64,000 nt of DNA from Hydrogenophaga sp. BPS33 (lineage in GTDB: Bacteria > Pseudomonadota > Gammaproteobacteria > Burkholderiales > Burkholderiaceae_C), in NCBI RefSeq assembly GCF_009859475.1, contig NZ_CP044549.1, positions 5,084,001 through 5,148,000 on the forward strand, read 5' to 3'. The number at the start of each line of letters is the position of its first letter. The stretch's first letter is position 1. Positions 62,281 to 64,000 of this stretch are shown one piece after another. The notes under the pieces were generated by a model. It was not told the DNA's origin, did no database searches, and saw nothing but the letters and a program-made list of their open reading frames with translations. The position numbers and the translations under genes are program-made.

Positions 62281-62415
62281 ACGGAGCTCCTTTTGGGGTC
62301 GGACGCCGCTCGCGCGATGCGCGGCGGGGCATGAAGGATCGGGCCCCTATGTTATCGCCACCGCCTCCTGCACCTGCTGGACCGGCGCTCAGGGACATGG
62401 AACGACAATCCGGCG

Positions 62416-63054
62416 ATGCAAAACGTTCAATTCTGGGGCGAGTCGGTGCGCCTGCTGGTGGAGCTGGCGGCCACGGCCGCTTTCGCGCTATCGGGCATTC
62501 TGATGGGCGCGCGCACGCGGCTCGATGCGGTGGGCGTGACCGTGGTCGGCTTTCTGGCCGCGTTTGGCGGTGGCACGCTGCGCGATCTGCTGCTGGACCA
62601 GCGGCCCTTCTTCTGGGTGCAGCATGTGGAGATGTTGTGGGGCGTGCTCGCGCTCTGCGTGCTGGCCATGGTGTTCCTGCGCCAGCAACACGTGGGGCTG
62701 ACCGAGCAGGCCATCCAGTGGCCCGACGCGCTGGGCCTGGGCCTGTTCACCGCCACGGGCGTGCACCAGGCGCTGCTGCTGGAAATGCCCGCGCTGGTGG
62801 CGGTGCTCATGGGCTTGATCACGGGCGTGTTCGGCGGCGTGCTGCGCGACGTGGTGTGCAACCAGATACCCACCGCGTTTCGCGATCACCGGCCGTACGC
62901 GCTGTGCGCCTTCGCCGGTGGATGGCTCTACGTGGGCCTGTGGCACCTGGAGGCACCGGGTTGGCTGGCGCTGGTGGCATGCGTTCTGGTCACCGCCGGG
63001 CTGCGCGCCCTGGCGTTGTGGCGCAACTGGCAGTTGCCCATGTGGAAGTTCTGA
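62416..63054 (+). CDS. TRIC-family cation channel (YicG-like)
   Basis: The protein is 212 residues with seven membrane helices in two repeated halves. The paired motifs FGGGTLRDLLLD and FGGVLRDVVCNQIP are the family signature (GGxxRD). Bacterial TRIC channels pass monovalent cations. Divergent from the ParA-like gene. Confidence 0.92.
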   Translation: MQNVQFWGESVRLLVELAATAAFALSGILMGARTRLDAVGVTVVGFLAAFGGGTLRDLLLDQRPFFWVQHVEMLWGVLALCVLAMVFLRQQHVGLTEQAIQWPDALGLGLFTATGVHQALLLEMPALVAVLMGLITGVFGGVLRDVVCNQIPTAFRDHRPYALCAFAGGWLYVGLWHLEAPGWLALVACVLVTAGLRALALWRNWQLPMWKF

Positions 63055-63091
63055 AGGCGAAACCGTATGAGGCATGCGGGACAATCGCCCC

Positions 63092-63526
63092 ATGTTCAAT
63101 CCGACCCAGGCCGACGTGCGTCGGTTTTTCTGCGCCGTGCACGCCAAGCGCCTGCAACAGCAACCCATGGAAGCCATCGAGACGCTGGCGGGCCAGTGGA
63201 TCGCGGAGCATCCCGAGCACCACGCCGAGCTGGCCGATGTGGATGCCGCGCTGGCGCGCCTGGGCGAACCCGATACCGGGCGGGACAACCCTTTCCTGCA
63301 CCTGTCCATGCACCTGTCGATCAGCGAGCAATGCAGCATCGACCAGCCACCGGGCATCCGCCAGGCCGTGGAGTTGCTCGCCGCGCGGCGCGGTGATCTG
63401 CACGCCGCCCACCACGAAGTGATGGAGTGCCTGGGCACGATGCTGTGGGAGAGCCAGCGCGCAGGCCGCCCGCCCGATGGCCAGGCGTACATCGACGCGG
63501 TGCGCCGGCGTGCGACGCGGGACTAG
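63092..63526 (+). CDS. DUF1841 family protein
   Basis: The protein is 144 residues, beginning MFNPTQADVRRFFCAVHAKR. NPFLHLSMHLSISEQCSIDQ and HEVMECLGTMLWESQRAG are the conserved DUF1841 segments. Start at 63092; the in-frame ATG at 63074 is weaker. Function unknown. Confidence 0.9.
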   Translation: MFNPTQADVRRFFCAVHAKRLQQQPMEAIETLAGQWIAEHPEHHAELADVDAALARLGEPDTGRDNPFLHLSMHLSISEQCSIDQPPGIRQAVELLAARRGDLHAAHHEVMECLGTMLWESQRAGRPPDGQAYIDAVRRRATRD

Positions 63527-63532
63527 GATGAA

Positions 63533-63650
63533 ACACCCCCCTGCGCCGCTGCGCGGCTTCCCCCCTCCGTGGCGCGCCTTCGGCGCTTCGAGGGGGGACG
63601 GCGCCTTGGGCCGGCTGAGCCGGACCCTTGTCGCCCCTGGTCTGCATGGT
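63533..63650. repeat. Dispersed GC-rich palindromic repeat
   Basis: The unit CACCCCCCTGCGCCGCTGCG, CCTTCGGCGCTTCGAGGGGG and GGCCGGCTGAGCCGGACCCT is the same family as at 14.4, 37.9 and 48.6 kb. The 241-bp gap 63527-63767 contains only this and the terminator. Confidence 0.82.
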
Positions 63651-63719
63651 TTCATGCGTTGCGGGGTCGCGCTTCGGCATGGTGGAAACCGATACGGTTG
63701 AAGGCGAAACCGCATGAAA

Positions 63720-63750
63720 GCAAAAGGCCGCTCTTGGAGCGGCCTTTTGC
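63720..63750. terminator. Intrinsic terminator
   Basis: GCAAAAGGCCGCTC-TTG-GAGCGGCCTTTTGC is a perfect stem with A/T tracts between the DUF1841 gene and the cytochrome c gene on the opposite strand. Confidence 0.9.
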
Positions 63751-63767
63751 AGAGACAGTGCGCCCGA

Positions 63768-64000
63768 TCAGCGGAAGCGCGATTGCGGCACGGTTTTCAG
63801 CTCGCCTTCGACGGTCGACAGGTACTTGGCCATCTCGCGCATTTCGGCGTGCGTGAATTGCTTGGCGATGCCGGCCATGATGCCGTTGGAGCGGCCGACC
63901 ATGGCGTTGCCTTCGACCGTGTAAGCCTTGAGCGCGACGTACAGATAGTCGGCGTGCTGGCCGCCGATCTTGGGATAGCTGGGGTCGATGGGCTTGCTGA
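63768..64000 (-). CDS. C-type cytochrome, C-terminal part (N-terminus outside window)
   Basis: The frame enters at the right edge and ends at a stop at 63768. The visible 77 residues include PIDPSYPKIGGQHADYLYVA and GIMAGIAKQFTHAEMREMAK, with a Met in GIMAGIA that fits the axial heme ligand of class I cytochromes c (c4/c5-like). The CxxCH motif of this last domain is not seen and must lie outside. Confidence 0.82.
   Translation of the reverse strand, partial: SKPIDPSYPKIGGQHADYLYVALKAYTVEGNAMVGRSNGIMAGIAKQFTHAEMREMAKYLSTVEGELKTVPQSRFR

Overview
The window is a 64 kb, high-GC stretch of a chromosome from a beta-proteobacterium, most likely a Comamonadaceae member near Hydrogenophaga or Acidovorax. 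That is inferred from gene content, not from a marker gene: four orphan Bug-type substrate-binding receptors, two BKACE enzymes, a porin, the cox/ctaB/surf1/sco order with a His-rich CoxA N-terminus, and a family of GC-rich palindromic repeats between genes.

Layout. 1-7.1 kb: a sulfatase (cut by the left edge) divergent from a LysR regulator, then an amino-acid permease/methyltransferase pair, an MscS-type channel, a metallo-beta-lactamase-fold hydrolase and small proteins. 7.2-8.5 kb: a complete IS110-family element inserted in a 74-bp REP-like palindrome. 8.6-14.3 kb: DNA-deoxyinosine glycosylase, TatD-type hydrolase, META lipoprotein, a large orphan membrane protein, DNA polymerase IV. 14.6-22.6 kb: amino- and fatty-acid catabolism (dienoyl-CoA isomerase, Lrp/ornithine cyclodeaminase, a Bug/M20/threonine aldolase operon with its LysR, a porin). 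22.7-26.7 kb: an ECF sigma/anti-sigma pair and a yaaA/2OG-oxygenase/queF operon. 26.8-29.7 kb: a VOC protein, FAD monooxygenase and DUF2783 unit. 29.7-35.7 kb: valS, cysM/NUDIX/tusA/dehydrogenase-like, tRNA-Leu(CAA). 36-41.6 kb: two convergent BKACE+Bug modules around a second IS110 element, ending in the remnant of an enoyl-CoA hydratase. 41.6-48.4 kb: SDR, ferredoxin reductase, Bug receptor, HtrA protease and a two-component system. 48.8-58.2 kb: a nearly complete aa3 cytochrome oxidase and heme A assembly cluster. 58.5-64 kb: BioC-like protein, ComF, TrmL, MaoC, ParA-like, TRIC channel, DUF1841 and the C-terminus of a cytochrome c.

The strongest observation is the first IS110 element. Its 5' non-coding end holds, in the expected order, four short guides matching the left target, right target, left donor and right donor, all meeting at a CT core. 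This is the arrangement of a bridge RNA. An uninterrupted copy of the target palindrome at 27.6 kb gives the empty site and fixes the ends to the base. The ends also form a TTGACA-17-TATTGT promoter only when joined as a circle. A 64-bp tandem duplication of the 5' end starts and stops at the sequence shared by the guide and the target.
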